In this document: positions 42,697 through 51,633 of the stretch, one piece after another
Numbering within the stretch: the stretch's first letter is position 1
Layout: every line of letters starts with the position of its first letter
Source: Streptomyces polyasparticus
Lineage (GTDB): Bacteria; Actinomycetota; Actinomycetes; Streptomycetales; Streptomycetaceae
Direction of reading: 5' to 3'
Length of the DNA stretch: 59,775 nucleotides
Assembly: GCF_014493765.1 (NCBI RefSeq)
Contig: NZ_JACTVJ010000026.1
Span: 1-59,775 of the forward strand
Made by a program: the position numbers and the translations under genes
Notes under the pieces: generated by a model
Databases searched by the model: none
What the model saw: the letters and a program-made list of their open reading frames with translations, nothing else
Told to the model about the DNA's origin: nothing

Positions 42697-43239
42697 ATGG
42701 TTGGCACTGAAGAGACCCGGCTGATCGTGATCCGCGGCAATTCCGCATCCGGGAAGTCCTCGATCGCTGCTGGACTACGTGACCAGTTCGGCCGCAACCT
42801 GGCCTTGGTTGCGCAAGACAACTTGCGCCGTATCGTATTGCGCGAGCGCGACCGGCCTGGCGCGGCCAATATCGGCTTGATCGATGTCACCGCCCGCTAT
42901 GCCCTCGACGCGGGATTCCACACCGTCGTCGAGGGCATCCTATACGCCGACCGGTACGGCGCCATGCTGGAAAACCTCGTGCGCGACCACCGCGGCACTT
43001 CACGCTGCTACTACCTCGATATCCCGCTGCAGGAGACCCTGTCCCGCCACGCAACAAAGCCCGATCTGGAGTACCTGACCCAGGTAACCGACGGGCATCT
43101 GCGGGACTGGTACCGCGAGCGTGACCTGCTGCCCATCGGCATCGAGACGATCGTGGACTCGACCAGCACGTTGGACGACACCGTGAAGCGCATCATGCGT
43201 GAGACGGGGCTCGACGAGGTCCCGGCTATCGACCGCTGA
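42697..43239 (+). CDS. AAA-type small-molecule kinase (P-loop)
   Basis: A P-loop kinase of about 180 residues. The Walker A IRGNSASGKSSIA is near residue 10. The segments VVEGILYADRYGAML, CYYLDIPLQETLSRH and LTQVTDGHLRDWYRERDLL resemble the AAA_33/zeta-toxin-like kinase group that phosphorylates sugars, antibiotics or nucleotides. The start is uncertain: the frame opens at TTG 42655, with GTG codons at 42670-42675 and ATG at 42697, and no strong ribosome site. It is monocistronic. Confidence 0.72.
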   Translation: MVGTEETRLIVIRGNSASGKSSIAAGLRDQFGRNLALVAQDNLRRIVLRERDRPGAANIGLIDVTARYALDAGFHTVVEGILYADRYGAMLENLVRDHRGTSRCYYLDIPLQETLSRHATKPDLEYLTQVTDGHLRDWYRERDLLPIGIETIVDSTSTLDDTVKRIMRETGLDEVPAIDR

Positions 43240-43386
43240 GATGCCAGCACCATATTAGTTGGGGGCTATCACAGGCCGTCCCAGGGCCGCCGACGACTTT
43301 GCGGGGGCACCCGTGGAGCAGCCAGCCGCCGGCCCGGATGTCAGGGTTGGGCCCACCGGGCAGACGGCCGCCATCCACTGGGGTAT

Positions 43387-43603
43387 TCACGAGAGCGGTC
43401 CGTCCTCGGTCTGGATTCCGCTCATCCACTGCTGGGCTGCCGCGAGGTTGTCGGCGGTGCCGGTCACTTCGTACGTGAACCCGGTCCATTCCTCCAGGAC
43501 CCGCGGTTCGTCGGGTCGCAGGTGACCGGCGCCGCCGTGTGCGGGCCGGTGGCGGCTGGTTCGGGGGGCCGGGGCGGCGGTGCTTTCCCATGGGTCGATG
43601 TTC
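43387..43603 (-). pseudogene. Possible degraded or non-ATG small gene
   Basis: The minus-strand frame ending TGA at 43389-43387 reads like a real protein tail (VLEEWTGFTYEVTGTADN, then LAAAQQWMSG), but no ATG, GTG or TTG is available back to a stop near the methyltransferase end. It is either a remnant or starts from a rare codon. No gene is supported on the plus strand in 43240-43600. Confidence 0.35.
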
Positions 43604-44437
43604 TCAGGGACGGGTGGCGATCAATGCCTCTGTGCGGATGACTTCCTCATACATTCCGTCCGGCTGGAACGCGGTGAGTGCGGCTCGCAGATCGTCTTCG
43701 AACGCTTCTTTCTGGTCGCCGAGTTGGGCGGGGCTGGAGTAGGAGAGGCTGAAGGTCCATCCAATGACCTCGTCCAGGGCGCGCGTCAGGACGTGGTCCC
43801 AGCGGGCGGTTTCGAGGTGGCTGAACGGCGAGCGGGCGAGCACCTCTTGGTGCCGTTCCCTCGGGTGGCTGTAGGTGCCGGAGCCGGCGCGCCGGTCCGG
43901 TCCGAGATAGCGGGTGCGTACGTCGGCGATGACGTCGAGCCAGGGGGCGGGTTCGAGGTCGCCGGGTGCGCCGCCTGAAGCGAGGACGACTGCTCCACCC
44001 GGCAGGACGAGGTGGTCGAGGTCGCGCAGGACCTGGTCGCGGTCCATCCAGTGGAAGGCCGCGCCCATGACCGTGAGCAGGACCGGTTCGAGGTTCATGC
44101 TGGTGAGGGTGGTTGAGTCGCCTTCGCGCCAGTCGATGTTGGTGATGCCGGCTGTGTCGGCGAGTTTCCGGCCTTCGGTGATCATGCCGGGCTCGGGGTC
44201 GACGGCGATGACGGTGTCGACAAGGCGAGCGAGCGGGAGTGCGAGAACGCCGGTCCCCGTGCCGAGGTCCAGGACTCGCTGGGTGCCGTCCAGGTCGAAG
44301 CGCTCGGCGAGCAGGCTGTACAGGTTGTCGTCGTAGCCGGGCCGGTACTTCGCGTAGTAGGGGGCGGTGGAGGCGAACAGCTCGGCGGGGGTGAAGGCGG
44401 CCATAGCTCCAGTCTTTCGTGGGTGGGGTGTCTTCAT
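43604..44437 (-). CDS. Class I SAM methyltransferase
   Basis: A 277-residue methyltransferase with motif I VLDLGTGTGVLALPLA, motif II VIAVDPEPGM and AAFHWMDRDQVLRDL; the arrangement matches UbiE/Methyltransf_11 family enzymes. The ATG at 44437 overlaps the dioxygenase stop (ATGA); an internal ATG at 44404 is also possible. It is the last gene of the second minus-strand operon, so it probably tailors that pathway's product. Confidence 0.8.
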   Translation of the reverse strand: MKTPHPRKTGAMAAFTPAELFASTAPYYAKYRPGYDDNLYSLLAERFDLDGTQRVLDLGTGTGVLALPLARLVDTVIAVDPEPGMITEGRKLADTAGITNIDWREGDSTTLTSMNLEPVLLTVMGAAFHWMDRDQVLRDLDHLVLPGGAVVLASGGAPGDLEPAPWLDVIADVRTRYLGPDRRAGSGTYSHPRERHQEVLARSPFSHLETARWDHVLTRALDEVIGWTFSLSYSSPAQLGDQKEAFEDDLRAALTAFQPDGMYEEVIRTEALIATRP

Positions 44438-45288
44438 GGGGAACGAGGCGGTGTGGTTGAGAGGTGCTGCCACCAGCGTCGCAGTGGTTCAGCGCCAGTG
44501 GTTTCGGGGGCGATCGACCCGTCCGCATGTCGGTCCCGGCCGCCGATCAGCTGTTCTTCAACGGCAGTGAGATCGGAGCGGGCCCGCAGGCCCGGTGCTG
44601 GGTCGTCGAGTTGGGCTAGCCACCGGTAGCCGTACTGCATCATGACGGCCAGCCGTGTGTGGCCGGAGCTGTTCAGCCCGCCGGCGTGCCAGGTGCGGTT
44701 CTCGAAGAGCATCACGTCACATGTGCCGATGTCCGGTGTGATCGCTCCGGGCGGGTCGATGGCGCCCGCGGGCACGGTGACCGGCCCGCTTTCGTGGTGG
44801 CTGGCGGGCTTGACCATGGTGAAGCCCGCGTCCGGGGCGGGGTCGGTGAGGAAGTAGGCGCACTTGATCGCCAGACGGGGGACTCGATCGGTGCCGAGGT
44901 CGCGGTTGGCCGCCGCCATGTCGCGGTGCCAGCCGTGCCGCTCGGGTACGCGGATGGTGCGCCGGGCGCCCTGGGGCAGTGAGGGCATGGCGATGAGGTT
45001 GCTCGACAGCAGGTGCAGGTTGGTGCTCGCCAGCAGGGCGATGACGGCGCGCAGCACCTGCTCGTTGGCGAGCAGCGGGAGGAAGGCGTCGTCGAGTGCG
45101 ATGACGCCGCGGAAGCCGTCCTTACCGTCCGCGCTGCGGTCGCGGCCGGTGGTGGTGTCGGTGGCCAGGAGCCGCTCGGCGGCGTCTCTGGCGGCGACCC
45201 GTACATCCGGTGTGATCGCGTCGCGCAGCACGACGAAGCTGTCGCGCTCGAACGCGGCGAGGACGTCAGGGTCGGCGGGTGAGGTCAT
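44434..45288 (-). CDS. Phytanoyl-CoA dioxygenase-family Fe(II)/2-oxoglutarate enzyme
   Basis: A 284-residue double-stranded beta-helix oxygenase. The metal triad is visible: His121 and Asp123 in GWHRDMA and His201 in TWHAGG, with Arg212 (HTRLAVMMQYGYRW) to bind 2-oxoglutarate. PhyH-family enzymes hydroxylate, desaturate or halogenate natural-product intermediates. The ATG at 45288 overlaps the phosphoketolase stop (ATGA). Substrate unknown. Confidence 0.86.
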   Translation of the reverse strand: MTSPADPDVLAAFERDSFVVLRDAITPDVRVAARDAAERLLATDTTTGRDRSADGKDGFRGVIALDDAFLPLLANEQVLRAVIALLASTNLHLLSSNLIAMPSLPQGARRTIRVPERHGWHRDMAAANRDLGTDRVPRLAIKCAYFLTDPAPDAGFTMVKPASHHESGPVTVPAGAIDPPGAITPDIGTCDVMLFENRTWHAGGLNSSGHTRLAVMMQYGYRWLAQLDDPAPGLRARSDLTAVEEQLIGGRDRHADGSIAPETTGAEPLRRWWQHLSTTPPRSP

Positions 45289-47417
45289 GAGCGCCGCTCC
45301 TTGTGGAGCGCCAGGGCGCGGGCGGCCAGTTGCGGTGCGGACATCGAGCAGTGATCGAGCAGCGCAGCGTGGTGCAGGGGCCGGCCGGGGTCGCGATATC
45401 CCGTGATGTGGAAGCGGTCCGCGTCGCCGCGGGCCGCCAGCAGCGACCGGATGATGCCCGGGGTTGTCGAGGTCACGATCAGGACGGGAAGGCCGCGGCC
45501 GAAGAGGTCGGCGAAGTCCGTCTCGGACAGCGCGTGCGGCCAGGTGGTCGGCGGGCCGAGCGTGGTGAGGTCGTTGATGTGGACGTAGCGGATCGTCACT
45601 TCGGGGTGCCCGGTGGTGATGTGCCGGGCGGCTGCGGTCAGTTCGCGGGCGGCGACGTCACCGGCGGAGGCCAGCACCAGGTCCGGGTCGGCGCTGCCGC
45701 AGGTGGTCAGGTGCGGCCACACGGCGGCCCCGAGAGCGAGTTCGCGCGAGAAGGGGCCGGTCGGGAAGGTATGGCGGTGGTGCTTGTCGCTGATCAGCAG
45801 GTTGAGCTGGTCGGTCGAGGCCAGCATCGCGTCGAGGACCACGGCGGCCCGGTGGGCGTCCGCGGGCGTATACACGTGGAGCGAGGGTTCCTCGGTTTCG
45901 GCCATGGCGGCGGCCAGGCCGGGGTTTTGGTGGGTGTAGGTGTTGCGCCAGCCAAGCGACGTGATCAGGTAGTTGAGCGACGGCTGTCCGCGACGGCCGG
46001 CCGCCGCCGCGAGGCGCCGGTGCTTGAGGTGTTGGACGAGCAGGCTCGTGTTGATGGGGGCGAAGGCTTCGTAGGTGGCGAGCAGGGCGTCGCGGCCGCT
46101 TTCCGTGTAGCCCTGGAGCCACCCGTGACAGAGCTCCTCACTGAGCACCTCGACCGTCCAGGGTGGCGTGCCCGTCCCCTCGCCGCCCGTATCGATCTTG
46201 TTCGAGGTGAGTTCGTCCGGGCTGAAGAGCCGGAACCCACCGTCCTGGGCCCGTTGACGGATCACTGCGCTTACCGCACGCCACCCGGTGTCCTCGCCGG
46301 TCCGGTCCCATCGACGCGGCCCTACCAGCGCCGGAGCCGGCGGCTGCGATCCGGGGAGCGCCTGGCGCACCAGGATGGTCGGATGCCCCTGGGCGGTGAA
46401 CAGTTCGCGGGGCCGGTAGGAGGTGAGCCAGGCCGTGAGCGCGGCGAACTCGGCGTCATCGTCCTTCGGACAGGTCAGCGGCGTCTTGTGAACGGCCGGG
46501 GTACCCGCGATCTGGCGGTCGCCGACGCAGGTGGGTCCGGTGTGCCCTTTGGGCATGGTCAGCACGATCACGGGCTGCGGGGCATTGGCGTCCAGCGGTG
46601 TGAGGTCGCTGAGCACCTGGGCGAGCATCCGGCGAAAGCCGGGCTCGTCGCGGCCGTCGTGCACGAAGGGGCGGTAACCGAGCCCGGTGAAGTAGCCGCA
46701 CAGCGCCTTCTCATCGAGGCCGGCGAGTAGCGACGCGCCGCCCATCTTCAGTCCGTTGGCGAGCACGATGGGCAGCACGGCCCCATGAGGGCCGGTGCCG
46801 ATCAGGGCGCGGCGTCCCGTCCAGGCAGCCGCCGTTATCGGGGTCTCCATCTCGCCGTCGCCGATGAGCGGGACGACCAGGCGGTGCGGTGCGTCGAATG
46901 CCATGCCCTGGGCGACGGCGAGTGCCGGGCCGAGCTGTCCGCCCGTGTAGCGGATGCCGGGGATCAGCGGGGTGATTTCCCCGCCGAGGTCCGTGTTCGG
47001 GAACTGGGAGATCAGCGTCCGCAGGTTGGGCATCGACCAGCCGGTACCCGAGCCCAGGTCGAGGGTGTTGTTCAGGTAGGCGGCGGCGAGCGCGGACGGT
47101 CCGGCGTGCCCGGCGCCGTGCACGATCACCACGTCGCTGCCGGGCGGTGACAGGGCTATGAGTGGGCCGAGGTGGGCGAGGGCGAAGTTGACCGGCGGGC
47201 ATACTCCCCAGTGCCCTCGTGGGACGGCTTTGAGGTCGTCGGGATGCAGGGGCTGCTCCAGGCGGACGTTGTCGGCGAGGTAGAGCTGGGCAGCCGACAG
47301 GTAGTTCAGCGCCCGCCAGTAGGCGTCGACGGCCGCATCGGGAATGGCCTCAAGCGCCTCGGCGGCTGCGCTTGGCCAGTCGGCCGCGGCGAGCAGAGTA
47401 CGGGCGGTCATGGTCAT
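45285..47417 (-). CDS. Divergent phosphoketolase (ThDP enzyme)
   Basis: A 710-residue ThDP enzyme related to xylulose-5-P/fructose-6-P phosphoketolase. YWRALNYLSAAQLYL, the GHWG loop, GAGHAGPSALAAAYLN, GGEITPLIPGIRYTGGQLG and the ThDP motif GDGEMETP follow family order. Usual members have about 790 residues and read GPGHGGP and GDGEAETG, so this one is shorter and altered around the active site. It may cleave a different ketose phosphate or feed a C2 unit to the pathway. ATG 47417 overlaps the GGDEF stop. Confidence 0.83.
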   Translation of the reverse strand: MTMTARTLLAAADWPSAAAEALEAIPDAAVDAYWRALNYLSAAQLYLADNVRLEQPLHPDDLKAVPRGHWGVCPPVNFALAHLGPLIALSPPGSDVVIVHGAGHAGPSALAAAYLNNTLDLGSGTGWSMPNLRTLISQFPNTDLGGEITPLIPGIRYTGGQLGPALAVAQGMAFDAPHRLVVPLIGDGEMETPITAAAWTGRRALIGTGPHGAVLPIVLANGLKMGGASLLAGLDEKALCGYFTGLGYRPFVHDGRDEPGFRRMLAQVLSDLTPLDANAPQPVIVLTMPKGHTGPTCVGDRQIAGTPAVHKTPLTCPKDDDAEFAALTAWLTSYRPRELFTAQGHPTILVRQALPGSQPPAPALVGPRRWDRTGEDTGWRAVSAVIRQRAQDGGFRLFSPDELTSNKIDTGGEGTGTPPWTVEVLSEELCHGWLQGYTESGRDALLATYEAFAPINTSLLVQHLKHRRLAAAAGRRGQPSLNYLITSLGWRNTYTHQNPGLAAAMAETEEPSLHVYTPADAHRAAVVLDAMLASTDQLNLLISDKHHRHTFPTGPFSRELALGAAVWPHLTTCGSADPDLVLASAGDVAARELTAAARHITTGHPEVTIRYVHINDLTTLGPPTTWPHALSETDFADLFGRGLPVLIVTSTTPGIIRSLLAARGDADRFHITGYRDPGRPLHHAALLDHCSMSAPQLAARALALHKERRS

Positions 47418-48550
47418 GAGCGCCTCCTCGCATGGGCCGAGGCGGCGCTCACCGCTGCGGTGACGCGGGCACGGCGGATGTCCGCTGTCGCGGACTCGCG
47501 GATCAGATGGAGCATCTGCGCCCGCTCGTGCACAGGCAGCGTGTCCCAGGACAGGCCAGCGGCATCCAGCGCCGCACGCAAGTCGGCGGGCAGGTCGCCG
47601 AGTTGCACGCCGCGCACCGGCTCCAGCTGAGCGGGCACCGGGCCCTCACCCCCTGGGCTGGGCTGCAGGACGGCGGCCTGCCCGTGGATGGAGACGACCA
47701 CCGAGGTGCGGGGGCGGTGCTGCGGCACCGTGAGGCGTACCCGGGCACCGCGCAAACCAACAGGCCCCTTGCAGGGCAGCAGCAGCATCGGCCGGCCACT
47801 GATCACTGCCGGGTTGGCCATGATGTGCAGGACGCTCCCGGCTGCGGGCAGGGACAGCAGCGAGGCCCTGGGTGCGACTTGGGCCGTCTCAGTGCGTGGC
47901 GCTTCCACCACGGCGATGACTCCTCCTTGCCCGTCGTTGCGGATCTTCTTGTGGGCGAACAGGGCCCGGTCGACGGTGGCCAGGAGCCGGTCGCTGAACG
48001 CGTGCCGCCAGCCGCGGGCGCCGGTGTCGTGCGGCAGGTGTTCGGGGGCGGCCACGGTGAAGGCGAAGGACACAGTGGTCGGCAGTGCGGCACAGAGCTG
48101 GTCGCGTAGTTCAGCCAGCGCCTGATGGAACGCGGTCGGGTCGTCGATCGCGGCGGCGACGATGACCTCGTCGCCGCCGAAGGTGGCTGCGCAGCCGGCG
48201 CTGAAGCGCTGCTGGTGGAACCAGTGTCGGGTGATGGCCCCGAGCCGGGCCATCACCTTGTTGCCCGCCAGGTGTCCGAACGAGGTGTCGTCGTGGGCGT
48301 TGGCGTGCTCGACATGGTGCTTGAGGCCGTCGACGTCACCGATGGCCAGGGCGATCAGCTGGCCGCCGGCGAGTGCGGTGGCGATCTCGCGGGGCAGGTG
48401 GCTGTGGAAGTCGGGGAAGGCGATGAGCCCGGTCAGCGGGTCCTCGCGGCTGCCCTCGCACCAGCTGCGTAGCGGGAGGCGGGACGGGTCGAACAGCGGG
48501 ACGGAGGCGTGCAGGCACGCGTGGTCAGGTGCCTTCGTACGCGGATCCAT
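47414..48550 (-). CDS. GGDEF-domain protein (GGDEV variant)
   Basis: A 378-residue protein. Residues 35-200 form a GGDEF domain: DPLTGL at the start, GDVDGLK for the metal/base region and FGGDEV at 124-129 as the active loop. The last residue of the signature is Val, and no RxxD inhibitory site precedes it. The C-terminal 180 residues are of unknown type. There is no sensor or membrane segment. Its place between phosphoketolase and HAD genes is odd for a c-di-GMP enzyme; it may bind another nucleotide. ATG 48550. Confidence 0.72.
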   Translation of the reverse strand: MDPRTKAPDHACLHASVPLFDPSRLPLRSWCEGSREDPLTGLIAFPDFHSHLPREIATALAGGQLIALAIGDVDGLKHHVEHANAHDDTSFGHLAGNKVMARLGAITRHWFHQQRFSAGCAATFGGDEVIVAAAIDDPTAFHQALAELRDQLCAALPTTVSFAFTVAAPEHLPHDTGARGWRHAFSDRLLATVDRALFAHKKIRNDGQGGVIAVVEAPRTETAQVAPRASLLSLPAAGSVLHIMANPAVISGRPMLLLPCKGPVGLRGARVRLTVPQHRPRTSVVVSIHGQAAVLQPSPGGEGPVPAQLEPVRGVQLGDLPADLRAALDAAGLSWDTLPVHERAQMLHLIRESATADIRRARVTAAVSAASAHARRRS

Positions 48551-48551
48551 A

Positions 48552-49295
48552 TCAGCGGGCCTCCGAGTCGGGCGACGTCAGCGAGGGTGCGACCGCGTGC
48601 GCGGGCAGCAGGTGAAGGAGGGTGCTCAGCGTGTGGATGCGGCAGATCCCGGCGCCGACGGTTCGCTCGGCGGGAGGCACGCCGCGCTGCAGGTGGGCGG
48701 CGTGCCAGCCCGCGTTGACCGCACCGGCCACGTCTGCGCGCGCCGAGTCGCCCACGTGCAGCAGCTCGGCCGGAGCGAGGTCCGCGAGGTGCTCGACGGC
48801 CGCGAAGGCGCCGGGCTCGGGCTTGCAGTGGCCGGTGCGCGCGGAGTAAACGATGGCATCCAGAAGTTCGGCGTATGGCGGTGCGTTCTCGGGGACGGAC
48901 GAGCCGAGGCTGTTGGTCAGTGCGAACAGCCGGTAGCCGCGCTCACGCAGTGGGCGCAAGGTGGGCAGGACATCGTCGAACAGATCTGGGTTGCCAGCCC
49001 GCTCCCGCGCCGCAGTGAGGGTGCGGGTCAGGGGCGCCATCAGGGCCGGCCGGTCGAAGTCCGCGGCCAGTTCCGAGGCGAGTTCCTTGGGCGAGATCAT
49101 GGTGCGCTTCGCACGGCGCACCATCTCGGATCTCGCCCGGGGCAGCGAGATTCCGAGGATCTGGGCGACCTGCCCGGTGGTCGGCTCTTCGGCGATCTGG
49201 ACAAGGGTGCCGCCCAGGTCGAAGCAGACGCCGCGCACGCCCTGCCAGGGACGGTGACGAAGCCGGCCGTCCGCGGTCCGCGTGTGTTCGCTCAT
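48552..49295 (-). CDS. HAD-family phosphatase
   Basis: A 247-residue HAD hydrolase. Motif I is CFDLGGTLVQ (Asp present; the second Asp is Gly-Gly shifted), motif II FALTNSLGSS, motif III HCKPEPGAF and motif IV HVGDSARADVAGAVNAG. The DLGGT form of motif I is frequent in this subfamily. The ATG at 49295 overlaps the enolase-like gene stop (ATGA), and the 3' end abuts the GGDEF gene by one base. It probably dephosphorylates a pathway intermediate. Confidence 0.82.
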   Translation of the reverse strand: MSEHTRTADGRLRHRPWQGVRGVCFDLGGTLVQIAEEPTTGQVAQILGISLPRARSEMVRRAKRTMISPKELASELAADFDRPALMAPLTRTLTAARERAGNPDLFDDVLPTLRPLRERGYRLFALTNSLGSSVPENAPPYAELLDAIVYSARTGHCKPEPGAFAAVEHLADLAPAELLHVGDSARADVAGAVNAGWHAAHLQRGVPPAERTVGAGICRIHTLSTLLHLLPAHAVAPSLTSPDSEAR

Positions 49296-50485
49296 CGTGT
49301 CCTCACCTCGAATGCCGGCGCGGAGGCTGTCAGGACCGGTGCCCCGGCCATCCCGGGCGTGCTGCGTACGGCGAGGACGCCGCTGTCGGGCGTCAGGGGC
49401 TCAGTGGAGATCTGCTGCCGCAGGGGCTCGATGGTCAGGTGCCACTCGATCGCGGGGATGGTGTCGCGGCAGCAGCTGCCGGCCAGGGCGAGAGCGGCGG
49501 ACAGATGGGCGCCGTGCGGGAACGTGGCGATCCCCAAGTCGGCCGCGAGGTTGGTCAGATGGAGTGCCCGGGCGAGCCCGCCGGACCATCCCGGATCGCA
49601 CTGCCAGATATCCACGGCCCCTGCCGTCAGCAGCGCGATCTGCTCAGCAGCATCGACGACCGTCTCTCCGGCAGCAAGCGGAACCCCGCTCGCGGCGGTC
49701 CGTAGCCGGGACCAGCCGGCCCCGCCCGGCGGCAGCAGGTCCTCGGCGAAGTCCACGTCGAGTTCGGCCAGAACGGGCAACAGACGCAGCGCCTCGTCCA
49801 GACGGCACCGGCCCAGCGCGTCCACCATGAACCGGCCATCGCCGGCCGCCTCGCGCAGCCGCCCGAGAACCGCACCGACCTGGCGCGGCCCGGAACGGAT
49901 CAACTCCTCGGTCAGCGGCCACTTCTGCCCCCAGAACCCGGCCTCGCGGTTCCATGCGGCGGCCTCGGCCGCGGCCGTATGGAGCGGGTCGATGCCGAGC
50001 GCCGAGGCGTACGCGGGGACGCTCCTGCGGACGGTGCCGCCCAGCAGAGCGGTGACCGGCCGTGCGGCCGTGCGAGAGGCCAGGTCCCAGCAGGCCAACT
50101 CCACGGCGGACGCGGCCTGCCGGGCATGGGCACCGGTGCGGTGGCGTCCGGTCACCGGCCGGTGGGCCAGACGGCGCGGCTCGGCGGCATCGTGCCCGAG
50201 CAGACCCGGCGCCAGATCGTCGAAGACGATCCGGGCGACCGCCTCCCCCATAGGGGCGTGCCAGCCCGAGCCTCCATTGCCGACCACTTCCAGGGCGAAG
50301 CGGGTGCGGTGCTCGGCCCACGCGGGGCCGGCGGGCGCGACGGCCGCGGCCGCGACCGGGTCCGGCAGCCCGGGCGGAAGCCCTGCGGGCTGCGGAGCAA
50401 GCGGCCAGATCCGTAAGGCGGTGATCCGGGACGGGGACGCGGGAGCGGGCCGCACCAGTTCGGGCAGGGCCATGACGGTGGTCAT
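49292..50485 (-). CDS. Enolase-superfamily enzyme (mandelate racemase-like)
   Basis: A 397-residue enolase-superfamily protein. The catalytic Lys is in FWGQKWPL. Metal ligands are likely VDALGRC (Asp), FAEDLLP (Glu) and LAAGETV (Glu), with WQCDPGWSGG (Asp) and FPHGAH (His) on the other side, as in sugar-acid dehydratases. The family takes a proton from the alpha carbon of a carboxylate. The ATG at 50485 overlaps the radical SAM stop (TGATG). It suggests that the pathway passes through a hydroxy or sugar acid. Confidence 0.8.
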   Translation of the reverse strand: MTTVMALPELVRPAPASPSRITALRIWPLAPQPAGLPPGLPDPVAAAAVAPAGPAWAEHRTRFALEVVGNGGSGWHAPMGEAVARIVFDDLAPGLLGHDAAEPRRLAHRPVTGRHRTGAHARQAASAVELACWDLASRTAARPVTALLGGTVRRSVPAYASALGIDPLHTAAAEAAAWNREAGFWGQKWPLTEELIRSGPRQVGAVLGRLREAAGDGRFMVDALGRCRLDEALRLLPVLAELDVDFAEDLLPPGGAGWSRLRTAASGVPLAAGETVVDAAEQIALLTAGAVDIWQCDPGWSGGLARALHLTNLAADLGIATFPHGAHLSAALALAGSCCRDTIPAIEWHLTIEPLRQQISTEPLTPDSGVLAVRSTPGMAGAPVLTASAPAFEVRTR

Positions 50486-51549
50486 CAGACCTTCGCCCCT
50501 TCCAGCTCCTCGCCGGCGAAGGTGAAGCACCACGGGCTGCGGTAGTTCTGCCACCACTGGGGGCGCAGCCCTGTCGGGCCGAACAGTTCCTCGACGCCGC
50601 GGCGCATGTCCAGGTGCCACTCGATCGTGTCCGAGCCCGGGGTGCGGTAGACGTCCATGAACGCGTTGTGCGCCTGGTACGTCTGAAACCGCGGGAACGT
50701 GGTGGTCACGGGTACGAAGTCCCTCAGGTGCGCGAGCGCGTCATTCATCGGGTCTAGGCCGACGATGTAGGTGAAGTCCGTGACGATGCCTCGGTCCTTT
50801 GCCCGCCTGAGCGTGGCAGTCATCTCGGCGGGCGTGAGCTTGGCCTTGGACTCCTTGAGGATCTGCCGACGCTCGGTGAAGCACTCCGCGGTCAGCGTCA
50901 GGTGGAACGGCCCGAGCTTCGCCGCAGCATCCAGGCCGTCCTCACTGGTGAGGACGGAGGACAGGAAGTGCAGCGTCCCGGTGCACCTGTTCGCCTCCAT
51001 CGCCGCGCGGACCTCGGCGAGGTGCTCCAGCGCGAGGTTCTCGTACAGAAAGCAGCCGGTGCAGATGGTGACGGTCTCCACGCCGTCGAGCGAGTCCATA
51101 CCGGAGTTCGCGGCAAGGGCACCGAGGTAGCCGGACAGGTCCAGGGCTTTGATCTTCGGGTCGGAGGCGTCTTCGAGGGTGTTGGGGCAGAACACGCAGC
51201 CGGTGCACTGGGAACGGGCGTTGGAGTTGAGCGTGAGCATCTTGGTGCCGTTGCGCCAGTAGCCGAGGACAGCGTCGTCGTCCTCGATGCCGTCGATCTC
51301 GCCGACCTTCACCCCGCCAAGCCGCAGTTCGCTCTCGTCGACCTCGAACGGTGAGTCCTCGCGGCCGAGCGACAAAATCAAGAACAGCGGGGTCTCAGGG
51401 CGGGAGTCGAGCCGCAGCTTGAACCGCATCCGGGGCTTGTTCAACGGCGAGCGCGCGCCGGACGCGTTCAGGCCAATCAGCAGCACGTCCTCGGGGTTGA
51501 TGTTCCACTCACGTGCGACGTGGTTCAGGTGGCTGACAGATTCCAACAT
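50485..51549 (-). CDS. Radical SAM-like protein with atypical CX2CX2C cluster
   Basis: A 354-residue protein. The cysteines of SQCTGCVFCPN are at 115, 118 and 121, a CX2CX2C spacing instead of the canonical CX3CX2C; a further pair, TICTGCF, follows about 50 residues on. About 110 residues precede the cluster, longer than in most families, and the remainder (HFLSSVLTSEDGLDAA, DFTYIVGLDPMNDAL) fits a radical SAM barrel. The ATG at 51549 has GAGGGGA upstream. It is the first gene of the second catalytic run. Reaction unknown. Confidence 0.68.
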   Translation of the reverse strand: MLESVSHLNHVAREWNINPEDVLLIGLNASGARSPLNKPRMRFKLRLDSRPETPLFLILSLGREDSPFEVDESELRLGGVKVGEIDGIEDDDAVLGYWRNGTKMLTLNSNARSQCTGCVFCPNTLEDASDPKIKALDLSGYLGALAANSGMDSLDGVETVTICTGCFLYENLALEHLAEVRAAMEANRCTGTLHFLSSVLTSEDGLDAAAKLGPFHLTLTAECFTERRQILKESKAKLTPAEMTATLRRAKDRGIVTDFTYIVGLDPMNDALAHLRDFVPVTTTFPRFQTYQAHNAFMDVYRTPGSDTIEWHLDMRRGVEELFGPTGLRPQWWQNYRSPWCFTFAGEELEGAKV

Positions 51550-51633
51550 CGTCTTCCCCTCGGTCGGGACGAATCACGAAAGGCCGTGCCACGGTGCTCG
51601 GCCGGGCGGCCTGGAACAGGGCGGAACGTGCAG

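Noticed and set aside
48162-50525. Plus-strand open frame of 787 codons opposite the second operon
   Set aside because: It covers the antisense of three recognisable genes and has a Ser/Arg/Pro-rich composition without domains.
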